Assembly: GCA_948470475.1 (NCBI GenBank)
Contig: OX419335.1
Location: 39,516,303 to 39,580,302, forward strand
Reading direction: 5' to 3'
Source: Galaxea fascicularis
Taxonomy: Eukaryota; Cnidaria; Anthozoa; Scleractinia; Euphylliidae
DNA: 64,000 nucleotides
This document shows positions 1 to 12,600 of the stretch, piece after piece (positions within the stretch are counted from its first letter, which is position 1; the number at the start of each line of letters is the position of its first letter). The notes beneath the pieces are model-generated. The model ran no database searches. It was not told the DNA's origin and saw only the letters and a program-made list of their open reading frames with translations. Position numbers and translations under genes: made by a program.

Positions 1-20
1 GGGCGCATGCGCTAGTCGCC

Positions 21-620
21 ATGCTGATGATAAGGTATGTTGAAAGCATTTTCAAAGATCTAATAAAAGATATTAGCAAAGGCCTTGCAGAGGAAAAGGC
101 ACCCGACGGCACTGATTTGCCAAAGTTTTTGTTTGTCAAGCGTGAAACTGAAGCTTTGGAAAAACCATTGTGTTGGACAGGGAAGACGCCAAACGTGAAT
201 AACAGTCTTCATCAAGCAAATCTTCAATTTAACGTTATAAATAGAAAAGGCTTTTCATCGTGCGTTATACCAAAGTCCAACGAAAAATGGCTTCGCCCAG
301 ATGGAAACGGGGGATGGTGTGCCCGAAATGGTGGAAGCACTCTTAAATTAAGCATTTTCGTGCCAAGTCTCGATAGAGTAGATTCACGGTCTGTAACAGT
401 TATGATTTTAAACCGTGGAGGGCAAGCGGTAGTTTGGCTTGACAACCAGAACAAAAGGGCTGCTAAGTTTCATCGGAATTTCGGATCTGACCAGTTTAAG
501 ACTGTCGGACGAAGATTAAGCCCAGGTTATCATAACCTGACGATCAAAACTGTACGTAAAGGGTTATTAATGGTTACTGGAATTTTTGTTGGACCACCCG
601 ACTTTAATTTGAGTTTATGA
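21..620 (+). CDS. Unrecognised protein, probably the 3' part of a gene
   Basis: An open frame of 199 codons ends in TGA, and no in-frame stop lies between the window start and its first ATG. The true exon may therefore begin further left, and the start is uncertain. I do not recognise the family. The first third is polar and charged. The rest alternates short hydrophobic strands with glycines, for example LKLSIFVPS, VTVMILNRGGQAVVWL and LTIKTV followed by LMVTGIFVG near the end. That pattern looks like a beta-sandwich accessory domain at the C-terminus of a secreted or Golgi enzyme; this is inference from pattern only. A canonical AATAAA lies at 666-671, about 46 bases past the stop, where the Penelope element begins, so the transcript may end there. 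It could also be an old single-exon copy. Confidence 0.45.
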   Translation: MLMIRYVESIFKDLIKDISKGLAEEKAPDGTDLPKFLFVKRETEALEKPLCWTGKTPNVNNSLHQANLQFNVINRKGFSSCVIPKSNEKWLRPDGNGGWCARNGGSTLKLSIFVPSLDRVDSRSVTVMILNRGGQAVVWLDNQNKRAAKFHRNFGSDQFKTVGRRLSPGYHNLTIKTVRKGLLMVTGIFVGPPDFNLSL

Positions 621-666
621 TGCTTTAGCAGTGCTGAAAGTTAATTGAGTATTAAATAACAAATGA

Positions 667-676
667 ATAAAGGGGA

Positions 677-712
<36 letters not shown>

Positions 713-2468
713 GAAGTAGTACACAAAGTCTATTTTGGTATTATCAACAGAGTTGATAAATGTAAATTGACCACCGTACAGGGATTCTATAAGCTGACGT
801 TTCGAGCGCTAGCCCTTCGTCAGAGCGAATCGAGGAATTATGGGTTGTGTGTAGTTTATATAGTGGAGTAGGAGCTACGCTATTGGTGGTAACATGGCAA
901 CGTGAAAATAGGAAACATTAGTTAAATGAAAAGCGTTCGTTAATACCGTGGGGATTAAGGGTGCCGATTTGGAAGATGAATTTTTGTTCCAGATTCTTGC
1001 GGCTTTCCGTCGTACCTTGATGTAGGGAAAGGCCGCAGATAGCCATGTGTTGTTTGGAGTGGTTAGGGAGATTAAAATGACGAGCGACTGGCTTAGATGC
1101 GTCCTTGTCATTCTTCTCAACATCGCGAAGGTGTTCGCGGAATCGGTCACCTAGTCGTCTTCCTGTCTCGCCAATGTATAATTTATTGCATAACGTGCAG
1201 GTTAGGCAATAAATGACATTTGCGGAGGTACATGTGAAGCGATCAGTGATCTTAACGGATCGCTTAGGTCCCGATATTTTGCTAGTGTTAAGAATGAATT
1301 GACAAGTTTTACATCGTGAGCGCGCGCATTTGAAAGTGCCGGGTTGCTCGTTAGTTTTAAATGCGCCTCTAACTAGAAAGTTGCCGACGTTTTTGTCGCG
1401 TTTGAATGAAATTAGTGGAGGTTGCGAAAAGATTCTACCAGTCTCGGGACCATTTTGGAGTAATTTGAAGTTATTGAGAATGATACTTTTGACTACATGA
1501 TTATGAGGATGGAAAGTGAGGGTGAATGGAATTCTGTCGTTCTTATCCTTTTGTGACGTTTGTAGTGATGAATGTCGATCAAATTGTTGGGCGCGATGAT
1601 GGCCCGCTTTGACTACAGAGGCAGGGTAGCCACGTTTTTCGAAGAACTGGCACATCTCCTCTGATTTGCTGGAAAAATCAGAGTCATCACTACATAGACG
1701 TCGAAGTCTAAGAAATTGAGAATAAGGAATGGAGTTTTTGACATGTGATGGATGTGTCGATGAATACAACAAATAACTGTGAGAATCTGTAGGTTTGTAG
1801 TGCACACTGGTACATAAACCGTTGCCACTGATAGAAACTTTGATATCTAGGAAAGCCAATGAAGTTTCCGAAATTTCCCAGGTATATTTAAGAGCCGGAT
1901 GAAAGGAATTAACGGAGGTTATAAATTGATCGAGTTCTTGTGTGCTGGATGAAATAGCGCCGATGCAATCGTCAATGTAGCGGCCGTAGAGTTCGGGTTT
2001 CGGGCCGTTGTACTGATTAAAAAATTGGTGTTCAACATATCCTACAAAAAGATTGGCATAACTAGGTCCCATTCTAGTGCCCATCGCCACACCATTAATT
2101 TGTTTGTAATAGTTGCCGGCGAATGAAAAACAATTGAGTGTAAGAACTAGTTCGGCAAGGCGGAGTAGTGTTTCTGAGCTTGGTTCTTTGACAGTGCGTT
2201 GATCGAAAAAGTGTTTAAGTGCTTGAAGACCTTCGCTATTGGGAATGACTGTGTACAGAGATGTAATGTCCATGGTGAAAATAAGTTTGTCTTGGCCGGA
2301 GAAACTGAAATCGCGGAAAATTTCTAGTGCGTGTGTACTGTCGTTGATGTATGATGGTAAAGATGTGACGATAGGAGTCATAATCCTGTCTAAGTAGCTA
2401 GAAATGAGTTCGGTAGGGCAACTACAGGCAGAAACGATAGGGCGACCTGGGTTGTTTGGTTTGTGAAT
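667..2468 (-). mobile_element. Penelope-like retroelement, 5'-truncated, with RT and GIY-YIG domains
   Basis: The minus-strand open frame (stop near 918, open up to about 2468) encodes a reverse transcriptase joined to a GIY-YIG endonuclease, the combination that defines Penelope-like elements. Visible RT motifs are IHKPNNPGRPIVSA, FTMDITSLYT (motif A with its Asp), NGVAMGTRMGP and GRYIDDCIG (YIDD box). The C-terminal endonuclease shows VIYCLTC, then KLYIGETGRRLGDRFREH, a later His in ARHFNLPNHS, and the closing [17 protein letters not shown] region. The first RT residues are missing: homology stops just before the HKPNN motif, and the preceding bases are an inverted copy of the element's own interior. 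Bases 667-917 are the 3' untranslated tail. The frame is intact with no internal stop, so the insertion is young, but this copy cannot be complete. Confidence 0.93.
785..832 (-). ncRNA. Hammerhead-like motif in the Penelope 3' tail (candidate)
   Basis: On the minus strand the tail reads CTGACGA, then AGGGCTAGCGCTC, then GAAACGTCAG. CTGANGA and GAAA separated by a short stem are the conserved core boxes of hammerhead ribozymes, which are established in Penelope-like elements. The same block is repeated in the second fragment (around 14291-14335). CTGACG can also pair with CGTCAG to make a simple hairpin. I could not place a convincing stem III and cleavage triplet, so ribozyme activity is unproven. 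Confidence 0.35.
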
Positions 2469-2530
2469 TATCAAAGTTTCTATCAGTGGCAACGGTTTAT
2501 GTACCAGTGTGCACTACAAACCTACAGATT
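2469..2530 (+). repeat. 62-base inverted copy of the Penelope interior, next to the gap
   Basis: These 62 bases are the exact reverse complement of 1784-1845, inside the RT frame of the neighbouring Penelope element. The copy starts where the minus-strand element loses its homology and runs into the N gap. It therefore marks a head-to-head junction of two element copies or an assembly fold-back. Confidence 0.9.
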
Positions 2531-2730
2531 NNNNNNNNNNNNNNNNNNNNNNNNNNNNNNNNNNNNNNNNNNNNNNNNNNNNNNNNNNNNNNNNNNNNNN
2601 NNNNNNNNNNNNNNNNNNNNNNNNNNNNNNNNNNNNNNNNNNNNNNNNNNNNNNNNNNNNNNNNNNNNNNNNNNNNNNNNNNNNNNNNNNNNNNNNNNNN
2701 NNNNNNNNNNNNNNNNNNNNNNNNNNNNNN
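2531..2730. other. Assembly gap (200 N)
   Basis: Exactly 200 N characters. Open frames that cross this run are artefacts. The left flank is Penelope sequence in inverted orientation and the right flank is unrelated pyrimidine-rich sequence, so the gap probably hides the rest of a second Penelope copy. Confidence 0.99.
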
Positions 2731-3870
2731 ATCTTTTTTCATTGGGGCTCCCACACATTCTTGCATTTCCTCCAGCCCCAAATAAAATGTTTTTCTCCTG
2801 CCTCCCACCCTTTCACAACTCCTGCCTCCCATTCTCTCACTTCCCATCTCCTGTATCCCTCATACTCCCCATTCACCTAAGGTTCAGCTTGCAGTTCCCC
2901 TCCATGCCATCTACATGAAGGCAAAATGAACCAAAGTGCCAGTGTACAATTGAGTGCAGATATTTTAGAGGATTTGTTTTTTCAGCAAATAATCAAGGTA
3001 TTATTTTAAAATCCATAGAAACTTTTAAATTTTGAAATTGCAAAAAGGAAGTTATTTGTTCATGTTTTCCACTCAGACACATCACGTTTGGTTAGTCTTT
3101 ACTGCATAGTATCCAGATGAAACTTTCTGATCCATGGATTGCTAAATCTAAGTTTTTCCTGGCCTTGACTGGCATGTTTTCTTGGGCATTTAACTCCCTT
3201 TCACGTCACTTTTCCATGAGTAAATATCCTATCTTGATGAAAGCTGTCAATTTGGAAAGCATTTCTTTGTTTTCACGTGACAGCTCCATCTCAATCATCT
3301 GGACCTTAATTGTCCAGTGCTTTTGATCATCTGGACTATTTTCTCTGGTCTGATATTTGGCAGGAATATCCCAGAGGCATTTTAAAGAATTCTAAAGACT
3401 ATCATTTTATCAATGCTTTTAATAATCGTATGAAGCGCATGGAGCCATTTTTGTAATTATGTTATACAAATATGCATTACCAGATTTCAAGTTTTAGTAC
3501 TAGTAATATTCATGTTTTGATTTTCTGGATTCTCAATTATCCAGACTATTTACTCCTCAACCAGTGTACCTGAGAGACCATGTCAATTTATAAGCATGCA
3601 GGGGCATGAGTGTTGAATAGTTATATCAAGGTCAGGGTTTGTGTACAAAGTCATACAGTTAGTGTGATATTCTTCCTTGGGTTTATATTCTTGTCACTTC
3701 TGTCTCCTTGTTCTTTGACTCACCAATCAAAAAAATTCATTCTGGATTCTTGTTTCGTTTGGATAGCCCACATACAGTGATGTACTTCTGCAGAGATGTT
3801 AAGTGCACATTTAAAGTTTAATTAGTATTGCATGGAATTCTTTTGTACCTTGTCTGTAAGTTTCTCTATT
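2731..3870. other. Non-coding stretch between the gap and fold-back element A
   Basis: AT-rich sequence with a C/T-rich opening (2731-2900). I see no conserved coding segment, RNA gene or repeat structure. It lies upstream of the predicted sacsin start and may hold 5' untranslated exons or promoter elements that cannot be recognised by eye. Confidence 0.5.
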
Positions 3871-6200
3871 CCCGTACGAAATGGGAAGATCTGCAACAGG
3901 TCTTTCTCAGGTCTGGCGCAGATCTTTAAGGTCATTCAGCAGGCCAAATTGGCCTAAAATGAAAGTCTGCAAGTCTGCAGACTGTCTGTCACAGACTTCG
4001 CATTATCACGACCACCTCTTTGACTTCGATGTACCTTTTTACTTGTCTGCAGCAAGTCTGTTGCAGACCTTTTCCAACTTTCCGTGATTATGAAAGACTA
4101 TGAAAGGATATCAGGTTTAATGCGTGATCGCATATCAATCTCTTCGTCTGTGATTCCAGTAAATGTGGACACCACAAATTCCCAGCGTGACTTTGCCCGC
4201 TGTTTACTGGAGTGTTGTTTGGATCAATTGCCAATTATCCTTCTCAGAAGTTCAAGGTTTCCACTGCTTTTGATGAGTCGAGTAAGATTTGCTGATAAGG
4301 AAGCAATTTTTTGTCCAAAGAATATTAAACCTGAATACTGGCGTTTACAGTTCTCAGTTTCGAGTCATAAACAAAAACATTTTGATGCCCTTCAATGCTG
4401 CAAGCGACCTGGTTTATTTTGCACTGCATTCTAGCTAACGTTAGAGAACGTGGCCATTCGCGTTTGCATACGTTCGTTGCTGCTTTGACAAGGTCACACG
4501 CATTTGACCCTAAGTGAATACTTAAAAAGCTCATGTTTAATTTAAGATTAAAGCTGAATGACACATCTGCTTTCATCCGGTAAATTGCTGCGCCTGGGTT
4601 GGTAAGGATTATATTGAACATTGATGATCGAGCTGTCCATTGGTTCATGAGGGAATCGCTTTTTATAAAGGTCTATATGTATGCTTTGCGTACGGGCAAG
4701 ATGACGTGACAGCGTAAAAATCATAAGAAAGAGTTCGCCCTCTCAAGTCATGGATTATAAAATGACCAGTCTCTTTACAATCCATGCTCAAGTTCACCGG
4801 CTTTCATAACCAGTTTCCTCGACGAACTATGAGTGCAAAAACAAAAATCTTAAACAGGCAACAATAGAACGAGAGATAAGGACCCTTTTACCCAACATGT
4901 ATTAGCAATAATAACAACATATGACTGCTGTTTGTTTAGCTTAGATGTGATTGACATTTGGAACAATTCTGGTCTTGACAACTTACGTATTAGGCTCAGA
5001 GTGCCAATGAATGAGTTGCCAGTAATCGGATCCCTGTCTTATGCGCATAGGATTCTGGGATCGCTAGGGGGCAAACATTGTCAGTCGCTAGAAGAAAATG
5101 TATGGCGAAGAGTTGTTTCGACGTCCAAATCAACGACTTTGGAGAGAGATCAACGCTTTTTCGCCACTGTTTTTTATCAGAAATGGATTATCATACATGT
5201 ATTCCAAATAGTGTTGAACGTGGACATGCCTTCGAGGTAGGCCCTTTATTAACAAAAAAAAAAAACTAAACTAGATGTACATGAGTTTCAAATTGATTTT
5301 CTATCATAGTCATAAGTTTTTGGCTAATATGTGAGAGATATATCCTTGAGCCATGTGTCACCAAAAAAACTTACAACTGATGCAATTTCAGATCCGGTTT
5401 TCACGTGAGGTGACTCCATGTCTTTACTTCTTCTGACACCGCACAAAACGGAAAAGGCGCCAAGTCTAGTAGCTTTCCCAACGGCTCAATTATATCAAGA
5501 ATGCGACATGGCTGTCAAGCAAGTATAATGTTTTAGATAACTAGCCTGTGAAAATCTTTTGACAGCACTTTCATTGTAAATCACAGTGGACTCATGTGCA
5601 ATATTACATATTCTGCAAAGGTAATATAGGATTCATTATTGGTGTCGTTTTAAAGTTTCTTGATTGTTGTATTAAAAAAGGACTGATGGATGATGTCTTT
5701 CATGCACACAATTTAAAAAACAGAATGTTGATAATGATAAGGAAAACAGCTATTGTATGTACGGAATGCGAACATTAATTATGTTACTCAATCAACACTA
5801 TTTCTTGAATAAACAGGCCTACTGCTGTAGGTCATCTTTTTGTTTGCTCCATTATATTATTGCATTTCGTGTATTTTTAGCATGATATTTAATACAATTG
5901 TTCACTTTACCGTGACCAAATTACCATCACGCTGCAGACAACCTGCAGACCAAAAGCCAACAAAAAGATCTGCAGTTTACCTTTTCGCTTGCAGCTTGCA
6001 GTTGTCAAAGGTGTTATTATACAACAGGTTGTCTTAATGTGTTCACCTTTCCGTGACTAAATAAAATCGAACTGAAGGCCTCGTGCAGATCACCTGCATA
6101 CGTACTGCAGACGTTTCAGACAAGTGATCTGCAGGCCTGCTGAATGCGAAGTAACAGACTTAAAAAAGACCAGTCTGCAGATCTGCTGGTTCCGTACGGG
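3871..6200. mobile_element. Fold-back element A: CCCGTACG ends, CTGCAG-type arms
   Basis: The left end reads CCCGTACGAAATGGG and the right end, reverse-complemented, reads CCCGTACGGAACC. Both arms (about 3885-4080 and 5925-6200) are dense in AGATCTGCAG, GTCTGCAGAC and GCAGGCC variants, a short motif containing PstI-like CTGCAG and BglII-like AGATCT palindromes. The 1.8 kb interior has only short open frames (for example 4084-4434 plus and 4325-4648 minus), with no family I recognise and no transposase motif. I could not identify a clear target duplication. It is probably a non-autonomous DNA transposon whose arm repeats may be protein-binding sites; the function is inference. Confidence 0.7.
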
Positions 6201-6683
6201 TTTACCTGTAAAATCCTGTTATGTCTGTCCTGTCTATGCTGTACTTACTTATAAAACAAGCTTGTAATGATTTTGCATAACTAATGTTAGTAAACCCTGG
6301 GGGGGGGGGGGGGGAATTCTCCTATAAAAATGACACAGGTGCTTGTTGTAACTTTCAGGGGGTAAAATTGATGGTTGTTACTGCTCAGGGGCTTAGGGTA
6401 CTTTAACCTAAAACCACTGCTAGAGTTAAACCATTAACTTGACAGTGTTGACTAATTTAGTGGTTTTTTACTGGTTTCCCCTGTAGAAGTGGTAGTACCT
6501 TAAAGGGTTGAAAATTTGGGGGGCCACACCCTCTAATCAAGATTCTGGTACCTTTTAGGGGTTCTTTTCAAAATTTCCAACAAGCACCCCTGTCATTTTA
6601 AAACCATTTTTTCCTCAAATTTTCATCATGAATTATAACACCTAACAGGCCTCAATTTCCAGTGCTTTTATATTTTATTTCAG
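6201..6683. other. Non-coding stretch before the sacsin start exon
   Basis: Holds a run of about 14 G at 6301-6314 and AT-rich sequence ending in a good polypyrimidine tract and AG (6669-6683). That acceptor implies a 5' untranslated exon further upstream, which I cannot locate. Confidence 0.45.
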
Positions 6684-9600
6684 ATGGCTAGATGATTGCA
6701 TTTCCTGTTTAACCATGGGTATGTGAGTACAGTAGAAGCGAAAATGTGCATCAGGAGAATTTTCCCAATATTTTTTAGGAGGCAGGATGGCCAAGTGGTT
6801 TAGAGCGCTGGATTTCAATGCGGTGACCCGGGTTCAAACCCCCGCTCTGGCCACTAGCTGGAGTTGCTCTGGCCTGGTCCAACTCCTCGGTCATCCTTGT
6901 AAATAGCCAACTGGTCTGCCTCCCGCCAGTTGGGATTCTTAACTCATTTGTATCATTTGTTTCATTGGCCCTGAAAAGCTCCTTTAGGGGAGTGGTCAAT
7001 TAAGTATTTATTTATTTATTTATTTATTCATATATTTTTAATTTGTAAGTTATACATGTCTCAATATGACTCACATCTTTGCAAGCTACACGATAATTAG
7101 GAGAAAAGTAAGAGTTGTTATCCAACTTCGTTCAAATGATGGACATATTGTGGACTCTCACCAACCCACCATTGTGTTCTGGGCAGTTCCAAGTGCATGT
7201 TAACTTGATTTCAGTTATTGTTGTTCATTAAATAAGTGATTTTGCATTGGGTATGGATGGGGTATGGATACGTATTCTTCTTGAACTGCACATCCTAATG
7301 CTCCAAAAGATTTCAACTCGTTTGCCCACTTTTTACGGCAGAAGTCAGTCAATCCCTTTGTACCAGGGTGTTGCCAGTTTGCTTGTCTTTATATATGATT
7401 ACTTTTTTATTTGTGTGTACTTATTTACTTACTTCAGTTAGTTATTGGCATATTTATTTATCTATTTCATGTTTGTCTCCTAGTTTGTTGATTTTGTCTG
7501 TTAATTGTTTTGTTTCTTTAAGAATTATGCCCTTGAGAATGATGATATGCTAGTCGCTTGGCAATGGGCGAAAGGACAACTGAAAAGAAATCAGATTCCC
7601 AGGCACCGGTGTTACGGAGGTTGTAGCTTCGATTCCTGCCTGGGACTCTGATTTCTTTTCAGTTGTCCTTTCGCCCGTTGCCAAGCGACTAGCATATCAT
7701 CATTCTCACGGGCATATTACACCATTACCATCATTAATAATCATTATCATATTACCAGACTTGAAGGTTAATGGCCTCCTGAAAAGAGAAAACAAAGGCA
7801 TAATAGAATTAGTGATTTTGAAATTCTTCTTTTGAAGTTTACCCTGTTGAAATGATATATAGTCAATAAATCTCCAAAATTAAGGTGACATTGTACACAA
7901 TGCCAACCTGATTTCATTGTCTGTTTGCCATTTAGCGGAAAATGATGATGATGAGTTTGACTTGATTGAGCCTTCACTCATCCAGCAGCTGAGGAAGATT
8001 CTAGATCAGTACCCAGATGACAATCAGATACTTAAGGCAAGTGATGGTAGCGACAACAGGCACCTTCCCTTAGTTCTATAAGATTGAGCTAGAAGCCCCT
8101 TAAGTAGTTAAGTAATGGTCCAGATAAGAAGGAAAGAACCAAGCGCAATGAACATGTCGGAATGCAAAAAGGTGCTCTCTTTACTATTGTCTCTACGACA
8201 CTTCTGATTGGTTTAAACATTAAATTTTATGAAATCTTTGCAAAGCAGTGGGTATATTAATCCCTTGTTTTCTAACCAACTTCCTATTAATAACAAAATC
8301 TCTTGTGAGACTGAGTAAGACAGAAATTCTATGTGGGGAACATGTGAAATTTGAAACTTTTCTTGGCTATTGTTTTCAACTCTTATGATTGGTTGAAATC
8401 TTTTAACACCAAATAATATCCTTTAAAAACAAAGTTTAAATATATTTTATTTTGTAGACTGCCTTTTTGTAGGTTTACACATTCTCTGTGTAAACATGAA
8501 AACATTCCTATGTGAGGGAAGTTTATTGCACCATAACAAAAGAAATTGCTTCCCTTCTTACCAGGATCATTACTTAATCTGTTGTATCTCTTAGAATTTT
8601 AAACACTTCTCAACATTCCTGACACTTGAACAAAATAATTATATTGTGTTAAAATTTCAAATCATGTTGTCAAAATGTTTTCCACAATAAGAACTTCTGG
8701 AGGTCTTCACTATGTTTGCAGGCTCTGATTGATGTCAAAAAATGCCACAAACTTTAAATCCGCACGCTTATCACTTAATTGTTCCACTCAGGCATCAAGT
8801 GACTTTGTTCGATAAATTGAAATATTTAAGGCATGTCAGTTAACCATCTAGTTTGTCACGCAAACCAAGACCCTATGAGTTTACTCGAAATTTAGAAATG
8901 ACAAATTCAGGAAAATCGAAGAATTTATCTGAGCTATACTATGATATTCTCATTAAAATGTGCTAAGCGATTTGCAAGACCTTTTCTGTTTTTAAACTTA
9001 AGCTGTAGTTTATGCTGGGTTTAGCATATGCAGCATAAACTGCAGCTTGATTTTAAGATGTTTCAACAATATAATTCTATTGAGGGTTGACAGCGACAGA
9101 TGGCGTCATATTCTAAACAGCCCATTGATAGGACTGTTAAGAATTCACCATGTCAAAGAAACCTAAGTGACCATTGAACCTGTTGTTTACGTTAGCAAAC
9201 ATTCATGCAATAAGCACGGAAATTCCCCAGAGACCAGATATGAACTGGGCAGACACCGAACTGCAATGCAATTCTTTCATAAATTAAATCAAAGAACTAT
9301 CAAACCGATCTATGGACTTAGTGATTGTCATGTGGTTGACTTGTAAGACAATGGCCAAATTCTATTCAAAATTACATCCAAACCTGGGGCGTATTTGAAA
9401 TGATGATGCAATCTTTGTCTTAAGTGAAATCATTTCGTCTCGCATAACAAGTTAATAACGCATGGTGCGTCATGCTACTACAAGTGTCTTGGACAGAAGT
9501 GTTTACTCAAAGTCTCAAAATTTTAAATTACAATTGACTTAAACTACATTCTAAGCATAAAACGGGTCCATATGGCCAAAACAGCCACTTTCAAATTTGG

Positions 9601-12600
9601 CAAATTTATTGTGCCCATAAAAATAGAAAAATATATACATTTTCCGAAGGCTTACATGGCTCACTGGCTTACAGATTATCCAGACCCCCTAACAGTAACC
9701 AGAACATACTCTCTCCTTACAGTATTACCCTTTGAGTTAGCACACAGGTTATGAGAATGGACGAAATGATCTTCAAACATGAAATGTCTGGATGTTTAAC
9801 CAAATTCTCCAACCTATTAGTATATGAAATATGAGAAGACCGGTGGAGACAGTATGCATGTTGATGTCCTGGCTTAAAGGGTTATTTAATAATAAGGTGT
9901 GGTAGGCTTGTTTGTGTGCTTATCATCTATTCTGTCATTAGGAACTCATCCAAAATTCTGAGGATGCTGGTGCCAGTGAAGTTAAGTTTCTTTATGACAA
10001 GAACAGTTATGGAACTACATATCTCTATGATGAAGGGCTTGCCCAGTTTCAGGTACAGTTGTGCAAGAGGTTGCCAGTTGCTATGTTGTTGTGCAATGCA
10101 ATAATGTAATGATATGAGATCAGTGATAATCTTTGAAGCAGTTAAGAGGCATTTGTCTTTGTAAATCTTCTTTTCCTTATTGTTCATTGTGCCAGGTTAA
10201 GAAGTAAGGTAGCTTTCCCACTTTTTTCAGCTGAGCTAGAACTCTCTCTAATCTGGAATACTGTTTCAACAATTTAAAATTTACAGCTTGCAACTGAACA
10301 CTTGAATGCTCATGTTCACCTAAACTGCTTTTTTACTTGTGCATTGGTTTTTATTCTTCAGTTGGGTGTAACTCTTCTAAAAATATCCCCACAAATAGCA
10401 AGAAAATGTTAAATAAAGTTGCAAGACAGTCCAAAACACTGTGACAATAAAAAAAATTGTGGAAGTCATGTTCAGTGGAAGTGGAATCTGTATGCTCCAA
10501 TAACCTGATGATTTTCATTATTTATTTCTGGGTGTTCAAAAACTGGAGCAAATTGATGTTTTAGCCCTTTGAACCCTAAGAGCAAAATTTAAATTCTCAT
10601 TTACTGCCCTTATACATTTTCTACAGAAAATATCAAGCAAATTCATCTTGTGTGATCCTATTCTAAATTATTGTGACCAAGAATGCTAAGGAGAAATTTC
10701 ATGCTGATCACTCTTAGGGTTTAAAGGGTTTTAAGAGACCTTTTTAACCTTTCAGCCTGTTACGTTGTCTCTTTAAACAGGGGCCAGCACTTTATGCATA
10801 CAACAATGCAAAGTTTACCCAAGAGGACTGGAAAGGGATCCGTTCGGTCTCTGACAGCATAAAAGTGGGAGATCCTAGGAAGGTTGGGCGGTTTGGTCTT
10901 GGGTTCAAGTCAATATTTCACTTGACAGGTATAGGTGTTTCAAATCCGATAGTTATTGTGTGAAACTGAGTTAGTGTGAGTAAACAAAGGTATTTATATA
11001 CACCTCAATTTTCTACATTGTATATCAACAACTGGAAAAGTCGACCCAAGAGAAAAACAAGAGAAAAACTGGCCATAAGTTTGTAATCTCCTAATAAGGT
11101 TTCTTTCTTTAGTGTTATTCTGCAGTAGCAAGATAATCGAGGAATAACTGGAGATGAATTTATTCTGAATCTTAAACCCTATCTCACTTTCCATTGGTTT
11201 CACGTATTTTTTTAACGAGGAATATAATGTGGCTAAATGTAATTTAGGCAAAGTTAAAATCAAGGCAATGCAGGCAGCGGTCTTCTTCATGGCAGCTCAG
11301 ACCTGCTGCGGGGCAGCCCGGTAAGTGGCAGGGTTCTGGGTATTTACAGGGCTCAGATTTCTGAGACTCATTGTGCAATTATTCGTGTTGCTTTTGCGAA
11401 GCCTTCGTGTCGTTCTGCCCCCCACCCCTTTCCCGCCCATGTAGGCATGTGTCAGCTTATTTCCACTGATTTCCTAGTCAGTGTGACGGTGCTGGATGGT
11501 GGTTGCCGCTCACAGGGTTGCCATGGTTACCTTGGCTCTCAGCTCGTCCGCTTTCCTTCCCACCATCCGTATAAGCACCATCCCCCAACCTCATCTATGG
11601 CTGATGAGTTTAATTAATGTTACCGGCGTTGCTAAAACGCGGGTCGAGGGTAAGGGTCAAGGGTGATAGTCTGGGGTTTACACATAATGGTTTTAGTAAA
11701 TTCCAGGGCTCCCCGGTTGATACAATTTAGGTTTACAGTGGAACCTCGACATAACAATCCTCGATATAACGATATTCCCAGTAATGTTTCTGTCGACAGC
11801 TTTTCACGATTACTAAGAAAGTTGTATTCTGTTTTAAGCCTCTTTATCCTATTTATCCTGACTACTTTATTTCAATATTTCTCGTAGTTTCAGTATTTTT
11901 GACTCCTTTTACAACAATATTTTCGGTTATTTTACGGCCATTTCGTAATATCAGGGGTTTCGATACAGCCATTTCTCGATATAACAATATAATTTTGCTG
12001 CTTCCTTGACCGTCACGTTTACGAAAAATACATGTCACTGAGAGACGTTTTTACGTTCATTTTATGAGAGAAATGTAAGTGTTAAGACATTCACATGCCA
12101 ATTACGTCGAATAATAAAAAAAGAATTCGAAAACTTCTATGTCGGGGACAAGAAGAACTAAAAAATCTTGCCCATCTTTCAAAATGGTGACCCTTACCCT
12201 TGACCATTACCCTCGACCCTCACCCTTGACCCTTGACTCGCGTTTTAGCAACGCCATTAATGTTACCAGTACTTGTGGATGGTTGATTCCATTCAACCAC
12301 TCGTGGAAATAAAAATTATGTCTATTTGTTTGCAGATTTACCAAGTATTCTCAGTGATTCACGAGTCGGGTTTATTGACCCTCAAGGAGTCTTCTTTTCT
12401 GACAAGTACCAAAGAAGAACAGGAAAGCACTGGCTGCTTAAAGGTGTTAACAGAGAGAGAAATGAAATACCGGACCAGTTTCAGCCCTACAGAGGAGTGT
12501 TTGGTTGCTCAGATGAGGTTTTCTCTCAGGGTTATTATGACGGTACACTGTTCCGGTTTCCCTTGAGGTCCAAGCCATCGAAGCTATCAGATACTCTGTA

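Noticed and set aside
2456..2918. Open frames spanning the N run
   Set aside because: They exist only because N does not encode stops.
4084..4648. Overlapping frames on both strands inside element A
   Set aside because: No family recognised and no conserved motif. They overlap antisense, so at most one could be real, and neither was strong enough to call.
4932..5240. Possible first exon ending at a GTAGGC donor in element A
   Set aside because: Phase does not match the next sacsin exon, and no other partner exon is evident.
5596..5624. Alternative first sacsin exon with a phase-1 donor (ATG at 5596)
   Set aside because: It lies inside element A and would give an implausible leader. The ATGG|GTATGT site at 6715 has a better context and a natural Met-Ala start.
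6779..6860. Functional tRNA gene
   Set aside because: A and B boxes are present, but a SINE body and (ATTT)n tail follow and the acceptor stem is not intact.
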